In this document: one piece after another, positions 1 through 9,822 of the stretch
Layout: each line of letters begins with the position of its first letter
Position numbering within the stretch: the first letter of the stretch is position 1
Assembly: GCA_027575765.1 (NCBI GenBank)
Contig: JANBPT010000482.1
Span: 1 to 33,977, forward strand
Source: Tieghemiomyces parasiticus
Lineage: Eukaryota > Kickxellomycota > Dimargaritomycetes > Dimargaritales > Dimargaritaceae
Direction of reading: 5' to 3'
DNA: 33,977 nt
Notes under the pieces: generated by a model
What the model was told of the DNA's origin: nothing
The model's database searches: none
The model's input: the letters and a program-made list of their open reading frames with translations, nothing else
Translations under genes and position numbers: made by a program

Positions 1-284
1 TTTTACAATGACGTTCCTCAGAGGGTACAGAAAAGAACTGCGAGGAGGACCCCAACCCATCTTTCTTCTCTTCAGTACTCTTTTGTTTTTTTTATTCCGC
101 TTTACTTTGTCTTCACAGCGCCCCGTACCCTATCTTTTTTACCACTCGTTATCTTGTCCTCTAACCTGCAACTCTCTGGCGTTTTCGGCCCTCCTTAGGT
201 GAGCCCATCTTCAATAAAACTCAACCTAACACAGCATTTACCTGACACGCGACGGCCACGAGCGCTGAGAAAATCGGATATATC

Positions 285-628
285 ATGGATCCAATCCAGC
301 AGGCACTGGGCTATTTAGACATGAAAGCTGACCAAAGCCGCCATATTGTCCACGTTGACCGCCACTACTTCAAGCTGAAATTTTACAGGTATTTAACTAT
401 GTAGATATTAAACCAACCCTGCTGATTAAGTGACGTACGACTAACCCCCTGGGCTAATGCTTGTACTCTCTCTAACTGAGGACTACACATGCCGAATTAA
501 GTGTTTTTTCTTTGTTCTTTCATTTATTACTGACCCAAATTTTTCTGTTCTCACCAACGGATGTCTCCGGCACTGCCTTAGCTAACCTTGCACTGGCCAG
601 ACTTGTAAAGATACTCCGACATATATAG
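285..628 (+). CDS. Doubtful small two-exon gene, unknown function
   Basis: Exon 1 would be 285-388 and exon 2 481-628, giving 83 residues beginning MDPIQQALGYLD and ending at a TAG. The 92-nt intron has a GTATTT donor, a CTAAC branch-like site at about 441-445 and a GAG acceptor at 479-480, and the phases match. A further intron (about 501-590) would also keep the frame, so the structure is uncertain. The predicted product has a charged first half and a hydrophobic, T-rich-encoded middle. I recognise no family. The mariner remnant begins right after the stop, so the true 3' end may have been displaced. This could equally be noncoding; the call rests only on splice-signal and frame agreement. 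Confidence 0.25.
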
Positions 629-629
629 G

Positions 630-1800
630 TGCAACCAAACTTTACAAGAATTTCTAAGCAAATTGGTGTTTAATAAATATAGTTGTCACCACTCTGTACC
701 ATTCAGCGAGCCCTTTTTATCCAGCTATTAAAGCAGATTGTATAGTCATTTGGCCGGAGCCTGGCTAGATCCAATTGCCAAGCGTCCACGACCGCCTCCA
801 CTGTGCTGAGCTTCTTGCCCCTTAGCCGCTGTTCGACATTGCTGAATAGCCAGAAGTCTCAGGGGACCAAATCAGGGCTGTAAGGAGGGGCTGGTCGAAT
901 TTTTAGTTGAAAGGCGGAATTGTAGGCCTGGGTAGCTGCAGCAGAATGTGGTAATGCATTATCATGGTAGAGTCGTGGGGGCTGACGGTCCAGACTTTCA
1001 TGTGCCTCCACACAGGATTGGAACATGGGCTCCGGCTCTACTCTACTTAGATTTTGGTGGAGAACTTGAAACCAGAGGGCTGGCACTCAGGTGTAATAGG
1101 CCACGCCTGGCCAAAAGAATATGGTCAGCATCACCTGTGGTGTGGTACGGCCTTGGTGGGTCTCAGTTGGGACAGAGCCACCTTTAGGTCACCGCCTCCG
1201 GCAACTAGAGCCAGCAGGGGGGATCATAAAGGTACACCCAAGTCTTGTCACCTGTGACAATGAAGTCCAGCAGTATTGTCACTAGCCCCATTGAACTTCA
1301 CTAGGAACTCGGTGGCAAAGCGTACCCACTGTTGGCACCAGTTGTTGGTGAGGCTGTGGGGGACCCGGCAATTGGTATAGCTGTGCAACCCCAGATCCTT
1401 GTGCAGGACACTGCACATGGTACTAGGGAAAGTATGGCAGGCTTAGGTCTGCTGCTCAGCAGTCAGTCAAGGGTCTTCCTCTAGCCGTCTCAGGATCATG
1501 TCCCCATAAAGTCTACCAATGTCATCTGATGGACGGCCAGAATGAGGGTCATCTGCATAAGAGTGGTTGCCAGTGTGAAAGTGAGCCAGCCACCTGAAAA
1601 CGGTGGAGTGGCTAGGGACAGCCGAGCCCAGCTTAGAAGTCAAAACATTAAAAATAGCATCTGCCTTGCGGCCTTCCAGGTGGTAATTATGTATGAGGAT
1701 CCATACATCACACCTGGTTAATTTGAGCGGAGTGGGGGAGGGGGGCTTTAAAAAGTAAACACAATGAACGGTTAAACAAGTAAGTCATGAAGCCTGTGAT
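630..1800 (-). mobile_element. Decayed mariner (DD34D) transposon remnant
   Basis: A degenerate mariner-family transposase fills most of this stretch on the minus strand. The outer limits are approximate. At the left, 629-655 starts with TAGGTGCAACC directly after a TA and could be an eroded terminal repeat, but I found no matching inverted copy near 1740-1900, so the right end is estimated from where transposase similarity stops (about 1735) plus a short leader. The element lies between two parts of a region with no firm gene. It is dead: several stops interrupt the transposase. Confidence 0.75.
670..1735 (-). pseudogene. mariner transposase pseudogene
   Basis: Read on the minus strand, fragments in N- to C-terminal order match a mariner transposase. 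They include a helix-turn-helix-like N-terminus near 1730-1600, a SHSTV..WLAHFHTG segment with a following SGRPSDD (about 1630-1530), a VPHSLTN linker (about 1360), a TGD-TWVYLYDP catalytic strand (about 1255-1225), an HDNALPHSA motif (about 960-935) and PPYSPDLVP followed by DFWLF (about 890-845). The interval between the second and third catalytic Asp is 34 residues, the mariner spacing. The Ser codon just before the third Asp is now TGA, and further stops and frame shifts occur upstream, so no functional enzyme can be made. Decay shows the insertion is old. Confidence 0.85.
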
Positions 1801-3186
1801 CGGCGAGATCCTGAGGGGCGCTTTATTACACACGTACGCAAAGTAAAGAAAGTATAGGATAAGGAATATTACTAGCTAGGTTGATGGGTTTATATATGCC
1901 CTAGATGTGTGTGAAGATTGGGTCTTTGCTGGATTCTCGGTAGTTAGTCATGAAGGTTTCTGGGTGCGCTACCCTGGCCAATTGTAGGTGTTGGCGCGGC
2001 GGTGTTGGTTCCAGTATGGCGTTGTTGTGGCTTGCAGGGTCCTGTGGGGTGTCGGTATTTGGATACCGACTAAGTCAGAAAAGGTTTAATCCTGGAACGG
2101 TGTTTAATCCCAATCGACTCGACATCGTTGGCTCTCCTAAATTAAGTCTGAACCACTGCGATCTGAGATCTCTAGCCTAAACTTGTCAAATAATTATGTT
2201 CCACCTATAGAAGGATGAAATATGTATAGCTCTGCTGGGTATACTGCTAACAGGTTGTGCTAACGGTCTGCCCTACCGATCTATTATGGGTGATGTATGC
2301 CTGTGGGCCGATCTCTGCCGTTCTCCTAATCACAGCGCTTCCTTGACAAGCCCTTCCTCTATCACAGTGACTTGCCAGTATGATCGAAGCTGGGGAGGGC
2401 CGGTCTAATTCTTTAATGTTTGCTCACACACATTTAGTCTGGCCTGCTGGCCCTTGTCGTTGGAGCAATTGCATACGACGTCTACTTTATAACAGCGAAT
2501 AAGCAAAAGTAAAGTGATAGCAAGCCTATCGACTAAAGCGGCAGTGGTTGGCTAGTCATGCAGAACCGGAAGTCAGGAATAATGCAAATCTGAAAGTGTG
2601 CAGGCGCCGCCCTTCCCTGTCCTCGATCAGGCCGAGTCAGAGTCTTGATATGGGTTCACCAGAGATTCTATTTCTCCCTGGGGGAGGGTGGGGTACTGGC
2701 GTTGTCAGGGCAACTGCCGGCATCACCTCGTCTATAATTGTCCTGGGTATTACATAGATCGCTGCCTAAATTGGATAGTAGAGTATTTCGCGATCTGCGA
2801 GCGCGGGGATAATGTATGCATGAAGTAAAGTGGTCAATGGAGGAAGGGAATTTGAGGAATCGGAAGGACTGAAGTAAAAAAAGGCATTACAAGCGTGCCT
2901 TTTCTCCCTGAATTATCTTCGTGCTTGTTCATCGTCTTTTTTCTTCGCTGGAGGCCGTCTAGGCGTACCTACGTCTGCCAACTTACGCAGCAGCCGCAGC
3001 CGTTTCCTGCACCCCTTCCCCCATTTGCCCTACAGTGACGACATGCCGCTCGAACTTTTCCTTCGCAATGATCATGGTTTTAGCACAGGACGGCTGTGTA
3101 ATCAGGAAACCTGGCCTGGCCACTCCCGCCCTGTCGTGTTTCTGGCTCGCACCTGCCGCGTTTGGCCACTGGTCCACTACGTGTCC
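1801..3186. other. Intergenic stretch, no gene recognised
   Basis: Only short open frames without family resemblance are present. Two pieces on the plus strand (about 2276-2330 and 2442-2513) encode hydrophobic runs that could be membrane segments, but I could not join them with compatible splice phases. From about 2890 on the plus strand becomes pyrimidine-rich, the pattern seen in front of other genes in this window. Confidence 0.5.
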
Positions 3187-3194
3187 TATAAAAA
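3187..3194 (+). promoter_or_regulatory. TATA box, probable promoter of DUF4112 gene
   Basis: TATAAAAA lies in pyrimidine-rich sequence upstream of the DUF4112 gene. The distance to the ATG (526 nt) is long, but a candidate leader intron of 322 nt would leave a 5' UTR of about 180 nt. Confidence 0.4.
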
Positions 3195-3388
3195 CTCTCC
3201 TGGCCGCCCTCCTTAATCCAATGCCTCGCCATTTTACCCACCCCATCACTCGTTGCTCCTCAATTTACAGTTGAGTTCTCATAGCCAGCCATTCTTGCCA
3301 CCTTCAGTCTGTCCTGCAGCGTTCCTCATTGGTGCCCCAGCCCCTGCCCTCCACCTAGCCACTTACCCACTCTCAACCCGAACACACG

Positions 3389-3710
3389 GTAAGACCCTCG
3401 ATTGGGCCCGCCCAGTCGGACGTCGGAGTTGGTTCTCCCCTCGCCATAACACTCGCTATTCACCTTAGCCCGTAGGTTTCGGAGCAGCCAGCAGGGGGAT
3501 TCCGGTCTCATTCGTCCCATGAGGCTCGCGCTCAAGTTTTCGTTCTTCCACTGCGCTGCCATCTTTCCCCGGCCGCTTCAGCATTGCATCGACTCCGCCG
3601 ACCTAGATACGCACACGCCACCCACCAACACCCTGTGTAACCTAAACACCGGACGCTAACATTCGGTTTGCCTCATTCTCAACTTGTCTCACCTACTTCG
3701 CCCTATTTAG
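3389..3710 (+). other. Candidate 5' UTR intron of DUF4112 gene
   Basis: A GTAAGA donor at 3389, a CTAAC branch-point match at about 3656-3660 and a pyrimidine-rich TTTAG acceptor ending at 3710 frame a 322-nt intron. The second exon would start nine bases before the ATG at 3720. All three signals agree with those of the well-supported introns of the aminotransferase and kinase genes elsewhere in the window. Transcript data are not available to me. Confidence 0.4.
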
Positions 3711-3719
3711 ACCGTCGAA

Positions 3720-4502
3720 ATGGCCCGCGGTTACTCGAAGGCCACCGGGCGTTCCGTATCACCCATTCCCGCGCATAGCCTCGACGCTTCTGCCCCGTTC
3801 AAGCACCCTGTTTCACATACGCCGTTTGAACGTGCCGACGTGGTAGCCCCTAGTGTTGAGATTAATCCGCTCGCGCCTTCCGGGCAGGCCACGGTTGTTG
3901 ACCTTTACAACCAAATCAATGAGGACGCCGGTTTCAACCCGGAGGTATTCCGTGCCAAGCGGGTCAAAATAGAGAAAATGGCGAGGCTCATGGATGCCAT
4001 CCCCGGCCTACCAATCAAGATAGGCTTGGACAGCCTCATCGGTCTTCTCCCAGTGGGCGGTGATGCCGTTAGTACCGTGATTGCCATGTATATTGTCAAC
4101 CTAGCGCGGCAGGCGGGGGTGCCCAAGGCATACCGCAAAAAGATGATCCGCAATGTGGTCGTAAACGGTCTTGGCGGTATCACGCCCCTGGTAGGCGATA
4201 TTTTCGCCATTATCTACCGCTCCAATATTAAGAATTTAAAACTTCTTGACAAGTGGGCCAAAAAGGCTCAGGCCGATCGGGCCAGTCAGTGGCAGCTCCT
4301 CGCTGCCCAGAACCCACACCTCCGTCTGGAGTCCCGGCCCGCGCCTGAGTCGCTTAAGGATGCCCAGTACCTTGACCAGTGTATTGCGGCAGGAATTCCC
4401 TTCGAACCTACCGGTCCGTCGGCCGCCAAGGCCCGGGGCAGGTGGAAATTTTGGGCCAAAAAATCCCAGACCAGATCCACTGAGTCGGTTCGAGCGCAAT
4501 GA
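3720..4502 (+). CDS. DUF4112 domain-containing protein
   Basis: Uninterrupted 260-residue reading frame starting at an ATG with A at -3 and ending in TGA. Residues about 86-180 match the DUF4112 family: LMDAIPGLPIKIGLD, then a hydrophobic stretch with GLLPVGGDAVS (108-118), and ITPLVGDIFAIIYRSNIKN (154-172). The two hydrophobic segments (about 102-130 and 146-167) suggest membrane association. The N-terminal 80 residues are polar and probably disordered, and the C-terminus is basic and Ala-rich. DUF4112 proteins are common in bacteria and fungi, but their biochemical role is not established, so I assign none. The gene is convergent with the receptor-like pseudogene to its right. AATAAA at 4836-4841 could serve as poly(A) signal. 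The family assignment is firm; the function is unknown. Confidence 0.88.
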   Translation: MARGYSKATGRSVSPIPAHSLDASAPFKHPVSHTPFERADVVAPSVEINPLAPSGQATVVDLYNQINEDAGFNPEVFRAKRVKIEKMARLMDAIPGLPIKIGLDSLIGLLPVGGDAVSTVIAMYIVNLARQAGVPKAYRKKMIRNVVVNGLGGITPLVGDIFAIIYRSNIKNLKLLDKWAKKAQADRASQWQLLAAQNPHLRLESRPAPESLKDAQYLDQCIAAGIPFEPTGPSAAKARGRWKFWAKKSQTRSTESVRAQ

Positions 4503-4782
4503 GCGATATCGAGCCGGGTTTGATAGCCGTATTAGCGTTCTACCGGACCAGCACCTTTCTAACATTCGACGCCACAATGTAGCGTGATGAAGTACTTACG
4601 TCGGTTGGCCGTGCTTTACTGCGCTGGTTATTTACCACCCTTTACTCGACACCTATGTTTGATACGCGATTCTACTCTCCTGAACAGATACATGGGCCAA
4701 CAGGACCAGACCTCCAAGTACCATCCAATTTTTTCACTATCTCGCGAATCATGTATGTTCTGTACTCAACCATGACCCCTCG

Positions 4783-4798
4783 CAATTATATATAATTG
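4783..4798. repeat. Perfect 16-bp AT palindrome between convergent genes
   Basis: CAATTATATATAATTG is a perfect palindrome in the gap between the 3' ends of the DUF4112 gene and the copy 1 pseudogene. It may be part of a 3'-end processing or termination region on both strands; that role is inferred only from position and AT content. Confidence 0.6.
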
Positions 4799-4835
4799 TA
4801 CATCGGTTTTATAATGGTTCCACCCAGTTTGGAAA

Positions 4836-4841
4836 AATAAA
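4836..4841 (+). terminator. Poly(A) signal candidate (AATAAA)
   Basis: AATAAA on the plus strand about 330 nt after the DUF4112 stop codon, inside an A-rich stretch. It is the only canonical hexamer seen in this intergenic gap on that strand. Confidence 0.35.
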
Positions 4842-4956
4842 AGGGTTACACCAACTGCCGACATTGGTTAGCCGCTGGAAGTGGCTCAGAGGAGCTTACA
4901 ATATCGCGTGTGGCATTAGGTGACACGGACTGCCTATAGCCAAAAGTGCACGGGGC

Positions 4957-6945
4957 TTAGGCACTTGGTGCCTGGTTAGACGAAGGCTTCTCGGCGGCCA
5001 ATGAGCTATGCGTTTGGGCAGGAAGGTGAACACCGGTACTGAAATGGACCAGTGGATTGGGATAGGCCTCGTCCAATTTGCTAAAACTCTTGGTGAAACC
5101 GGATCCCAACGTGGTCGTGGACAAGCTGTCCCCTTCGCTGCCTCCCCAGTGGGGGTTCCCGTGCGTAGGGCAGCATCTCCCCGGAAAGTAGTTGTTTTCC
5201 AAGGGGAGGACCCCGAAGTCCAAAGTCCTCAAGTTGGCGGCGGCTTCATTAGCTTGTGACTGGCGAATCTGGTGTAAGGCGTGATGGGAATCGGCCGCCC
5301 GTGCTGCGGAAGGATTGCGGCCGCAAGATAGAGCTCGCTTCCACCAAGTGCCGGCCGTATGTTTGACCCGATTGAAGGTTCCGTGCCACAGAAAGACGCG
5401 GTCATTGGCAAAGTAAGCCGTTGGTTCAGAGATCTTGGGGGTAAAGTTCATAGGTTCCGTGCCGCCCGGGCTGTTTTGGGTACCGTTGTGGTCGTCACAG
5501 CCAGAAACCAACATAAGGTGGCGACGTCGCAGCGGGGAGGATTCGCGCACGCGAAGGACCCAAAACGTTGAAGTGAAGACAATCAAGGAGCCCGACTGGA
5601 ACATAACAGAACGTGCTATACAGGCCGACGTGTATTGCGTAACTGACGTAACGGAGAGAATACTGGCCACAGTGAAAAGTGCCATCCCAGTAAACCCGAA
5701 CGCAGATAACGTGGCCAAGCGTAGCAGGGCAATGCGTGTATCCTCAGGGATATTCATACGGCGTACGTTGCGAACAACCATTGTACCGTAGGGCACCAAG
5801 AAGAGGCCGAGAAGATACAGGATCGCACTCGCCACCATACTAACGGTCGAATACCCGATTAGAAGGGCGGTGGGGTTAATTGTAATGGACCAGTAGATGA
5901 GCACGGAATTGGCAAAGAAAACGACAACCATGTCGAGGTAGATTGTGTAGGCGATAACACGAGCAAGTGTGCGCTCCATGATGCGCTACATGATGCGCAG
6001 CCACATAAGAAGTACCGTAAAAAGAGTGAAATAGCCCACCATCCAGGAAAGGTAACGGAATACATTCTGCGCCCGGGAGAGTGGGGCGGTGGGAGCGAGA
6101 AGCATCGAAACTACGAGATAAAAGAGAGCCGCCAAAAAGATAAAAAACCGGGGCTGGAAGCGGCACTTGCTTGCGATGAGGAGCCGGGCAAACTCGTAGA
6201 TGGCGTAGATGATCCCGGGAGCGTACGAAATGTAATAGAAAACAAGGTAGGCCTGGAAAGGCGTCGAGTGGAGCGAGTCGTTCCACGCTCCGGGCTCCTC
6301 CGTGACACGCACAACGATGGGTACGTAAGGTACCTCGGGGCCGGCGGCGATGGATGCATTGACGGCACCTTGCGTAAGCTGGGAAAACATGACCCCGGTA
6401 TCGAGTCCGATCTGGGCTACCTCCACACCCGGCGGGAGGTGGTAAAAGTAGTCGTCAATCACCTCCGTGTCAAGTCCGCCGAACGTGGTGTTGGCGAGCA
6501 GGACGCACGCGAAAAGGGCGACCTTGACGGCCGGGTATCCGCGGGCACTAATCGTGGGGAGGGCGGCGGGAATCTGCTTCATGACCTGGGTGGAGGAGTA
6601 GCAGCCCTGCTGGATCGCCTGGACACGGTCAAAGAAGATGACGGTGCCGAGTTGCTTGGCTGGGGTGTCGTCACTGACCTGGGCCTGCCACGCCGAGGAC
6701 CGCAGACGGGGAACACCTGTCACGTTGACCTGGCAGTCGGGACCGATCGGCATCTGGAGGAGCGGGCCGGTGTAGGTGTAGGGGTCGATCCGGGCGTCGT
6801 AAAAGTCGATGGACGGCTGCTTGGTGACCGGAAGCTCGGGAATGGGCGTGATAATCTCAACGGTGGCTTGGACGGAGGGGCTGCCGAGCAGAGTCAAGGT
6901 GAGGCCCAATGTCAACAGACCGAGGAAAGGGCGGCGTAGAAACAT
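4957..6945 (-). pseudogene. Receptor-like 7TM protein, copy 1, broken by in-frame TAG
   Basis: Paralogue of the intact gene at 11650-13908. ATG at 6945. The first part (319 codons) holds a signal peptide (residues 1-27), the whole ectodomain and helices 1-3. It ends in TAG at 5988-5986, where copy 2 has CAG (Gln321). After two codons the same frame continues from 5985 to a TAA at 4957 with helices 4-7 and a shorter tail. Read through, the product would be 662 residues against 752 in copy 2. No other frame break is seen, so the nonsense change is recent or tolerated. Residues 24-270 are almost identical to copy 2 because of a probable gene conversion, while the rest is diverged but keeps frame and helix pattern. 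TATAAGTA on the minus strand at 7158-7151 could be its TATA element. Alternatives are a functional truncated three-helix ectodomain protein, or a sequencing error at one base. Confidence 0.8.
6136..6875. repeat. Near-identical 740-bp block shared with 13096-13835
   Basis: Aligned at a constant offset of 6960, this block differs from 13096-13835 at only two positions (6331 T/C, silent; 6366 C/T, Ala to Thr). Identity drops abruptly on both sides: at 6135 and leftwards to roughly two thirds, and from 6876 rightwards in the signal-peptide codons. It covers the mature ectodomain and first helix of the copy 1 protein. Confidence 0.92.
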
Positions 6946-9822
6946 GGTGGAATATATGACGGCGTGGCTGCAACTTAATATGATTAGAAAACCGGACTCT
7001 GGCAGGATATGTGCTATAAGCAGACCATACGACGATAGAAGTAGGGATGTTAAGCCTGAAAGCGGGAAGATGTAATACTACGCAGGAAAAGTAGGCAGAG
7101 AATATTGTAATAGTGAGCATTAGCCATTTAGAACACCTGCCGGTAGCCCTTACTTATAGACCCCAGGGAAGCCTCGCAATGTGGAAGGTCATACACGCTC
7201 TTACGAAGCGCAGAGGAGCACTGAGTCAATCTAGAATTCGATTCGAGCTGCAATTATACTATTGACACATCATTCAACCAGGTCCCGGCTTTACGCGGAG
7301 ACCTGGAAGTGAAGCGATACTAGTCGCATCGGGAAGGCCACCTTCGACTTCCGGATAGCGCGCTCGACACTGGGCGATGGGTGTGAACTCTCCCTCGGTA
7401 GGAAGTACTCTAGGGTCAGTATGAACTGTGGGCTGCAAGGTAAATGGGGGATTCTCCCCCAGAAAGCACAGTCGAATATTGCAAACGCAACATGAAATAC
7501 CGGCCGCTTTTCACCGTTCTTAGGCGATATGGAGCCTGATCCGCACTTATCCTCTCTTAGTGTTCTTTTACGAGGACTCCATGGCACCCAGCATTATATC
7601 CTGCCGTAGTCGAAGGGCGATACAGGTCTGCTTACGCTAAGCTCTTGATGTGAAAAAGTACGGTTCGAGTGTCAATTACCCTCAAGGTGCATGCACTATG
7701 AGGCAACCAACCAAGCAGGAGACTGGTTGGGCGAGCTCAGACCATCCCAAGTCCGACTGAGCAATTTTTCACCACCCTAGTTTAGACACTCATTCATCAT
7801 GTTTCAAGTGCCCCTAGCCCGATATTGCTAGAAGTTGAAGCTATGAAGCCACGCAAGACATTTTCCCACGCTACCAGGCAGTCCCCACACAGATCTCCGT
7901 GCCTGAATGGCAACCAAGCATTATTTCCTCAAATATAGGTTGGATGATGACTCAAAGAGGTCTGCCGGTTGCTTCCATCATCAGTAACCCCTGAAAGAGG
8001 CCCTTCAAGATTCCACTTTCCAAGCTTCCTAATGGTAGTTTAGCTGAGGTGATTCCAACAAATGCTTCGAGCTCTAAGTGGTCCCGCCAGAGCGAGAAGC
8101 GTCTCAGAACGGGCATGAGGATCTAAAAAATAACTAGATTAAGGTTGTGTGTAAAGGTCAATCGAGGAAACTAAACATACCAATATGAGCGGTGAGTATG
8201 CAGAAGAGATGACAAACGAGCAATCATAATGAGTGAAACCGCAGGGTTTCCATTCCAGGCTCGCCCGGGCGGCAGCCAGAAATACTTTATTCGTTATAAG
8301 GATTATAGTCCAGGTATCCATCACCCATATGAAGCCAGAAACTCAGCGATCAGAAATACTGAAATCTAGTGCTGCCGACATTAACAGGTGAGTGGGCTGG
8401 ATCAGACCTTCCTTGAAACCTTGCACCTACGAAGTAGAGCACTGGATGACGTCAATCCTTCTTGGTACCGCTCGCTTCCGAAAGTAGCTTAAGTGTACCT
8501 GCAGCGACGTAGATGACCGGGCTAAAGTAAAAACCCCCCGATCCTGTCACCCAGTCAACGGCCGCCAGTAGTCAGGGTGAAAGCGGAAGTGCCCCCCTTG
8601 ACAGCAGTCACCAGGGTGGAGGCCAATGGTACTTTTCGAATAGCCCCCAGCGAGAACGTGCAATGCGCTGAGCTGTGAGCACCAGGATTTGGGCCTGTAG
8701 ATAGTCAGATCAGCCGGTCAGACCGCATTGTGAAAAACACCAAATAGTATGACAGTGTTTAGTGTTGTCCGCCTTGGGAATCGGCAAAACAGGAACGCAT
8801 CGCACCTTGTGCTACAACTACCCTGACGCACATATGCCGCAACCGGCGGAGGCGCTGGGGTTCGGCGTTTCGAACGAGAGTTTCGAACTTAATGCTGGAT
8901 TGTTGACGTGGTCCAAGGGTTCCTAAACGTTGAGTCTATTATGCTGGCAACGTAGAATGGCATGGTTACCGACGTTGCCAATGTCTGCGTCAAAGGCACC
9001 CCAGTCATCACTGCCCGGAGCGGGAGTAAGGTGTCGGTAATGGAGCGACCAGTGTCGTGGGAAAAAACTACCCTAGAGGAAACTAAGGCTAATAGCCAGT
9101 GAACTAGAGACAAATAAGCGAGAAGACTTACAAACGAAATGAAGGTTGATGACGAAACTGGCTGTTGGTGATAAAGCTATTGTTTATCGAGTAGAGAACC
9201 CCGGAGGGTCGTTCACACTGAAAGGACGTCCTGCATCCGTCGTAACGGCTACGGATTGGGTTAGGAGGGAACCCAAAAGACGACAGTGCGGGGTGGGTCC
9301 GGTGCCAAGATGGAATATGAAAGCAGCCACCAAGCTGTCGCATCGGTGAAGAAGAAGACTGATGGAGAAGAGATCCCAAAAGGATAGAGGTAGGGGCGCC
9401 TATCAAGAAGAAGGCGACAGCCGACAAATCACGAAGGTTGGCGTCGCTGTAAATGGATTACATGCCTATGGAATAAAAGAATACGGGTAGGACGGTGGAA
9501 GTGCCGCAACTGATCGGGTCAGTAGTATACGGCGCGACAGCTGGATAACATTATTTACTTACACGTTGGACTGACATTAGTGGCACAGACGCCTTTGATC
9601 ATGAGATGTACGCAACCGATCGCCATAACCATCAGACGAGAAGCGACAGGTGGCTGTGGTGCCAAGCTCAGCCTCATGTACCAATACCGAACGACAGCTT
9701 TATCCCCCCAATTTTCTCTTACCGTGGGTGGCGTGGTGGGCTGTGCACGCGCGTGGCGAGTTTTTCTTTATATTGAGTCGATCCCCTCGGTTGCCTATCT
9801 ACCTCGTGACGAACCATTGCTG
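6946..9822. other. Intergenic stretch, no gene recognised
   Basis: This holds the putative promoter of copy 1 (TATAAGTA on the minus strand, 7158-7151) and several short open frames without family resemblance. The longest minus frame (about 7291-7587) and a plus frame near 9149-9349 give protein-like but unrecognised peptides. From 9130 to 9570 the plus strand is purine-rich, which elsewhere here marks promoters of minus-strand genes, but I find no convincing gene to its left. Confidence 0.5.

Noticed and set aside
629..1900. Matching terminal inverted repeats for the mariner element
   Set aside because: A plausible left end (TAGGTGCAACC) is present, but no complementary copy was found near the expected right end. 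The short CTTGTAAAG/CTTTACAAG pair at 602-648 is too close together to be the element's ends.
2276..2513. Membrane-protein exons joined to the candidate gene at 285-388
   Set aside because: Two hydrophobic frames exist, but their splice phases do not fit exon 1 and the mariner remnant lies between. Hydrophobic frames of this length occur by chance.
5986..5988. TAG reassigned to glutamine in this organism
   Set aside because: Only one in-frame TAG is seen within any firm gene, the paralogue has CAG there, and the kinase-like gene at 9823-10647 appears to end at TAG. A single nonsense mutation explains it better.
9149..9349. Plus-strand frame beginning MTKLAVGDKAIVYR
   Set aside because: Reads like a protein over about 40 residues, but there is no known family, no promoter on that strand and a purine-biased composition that could produce it.
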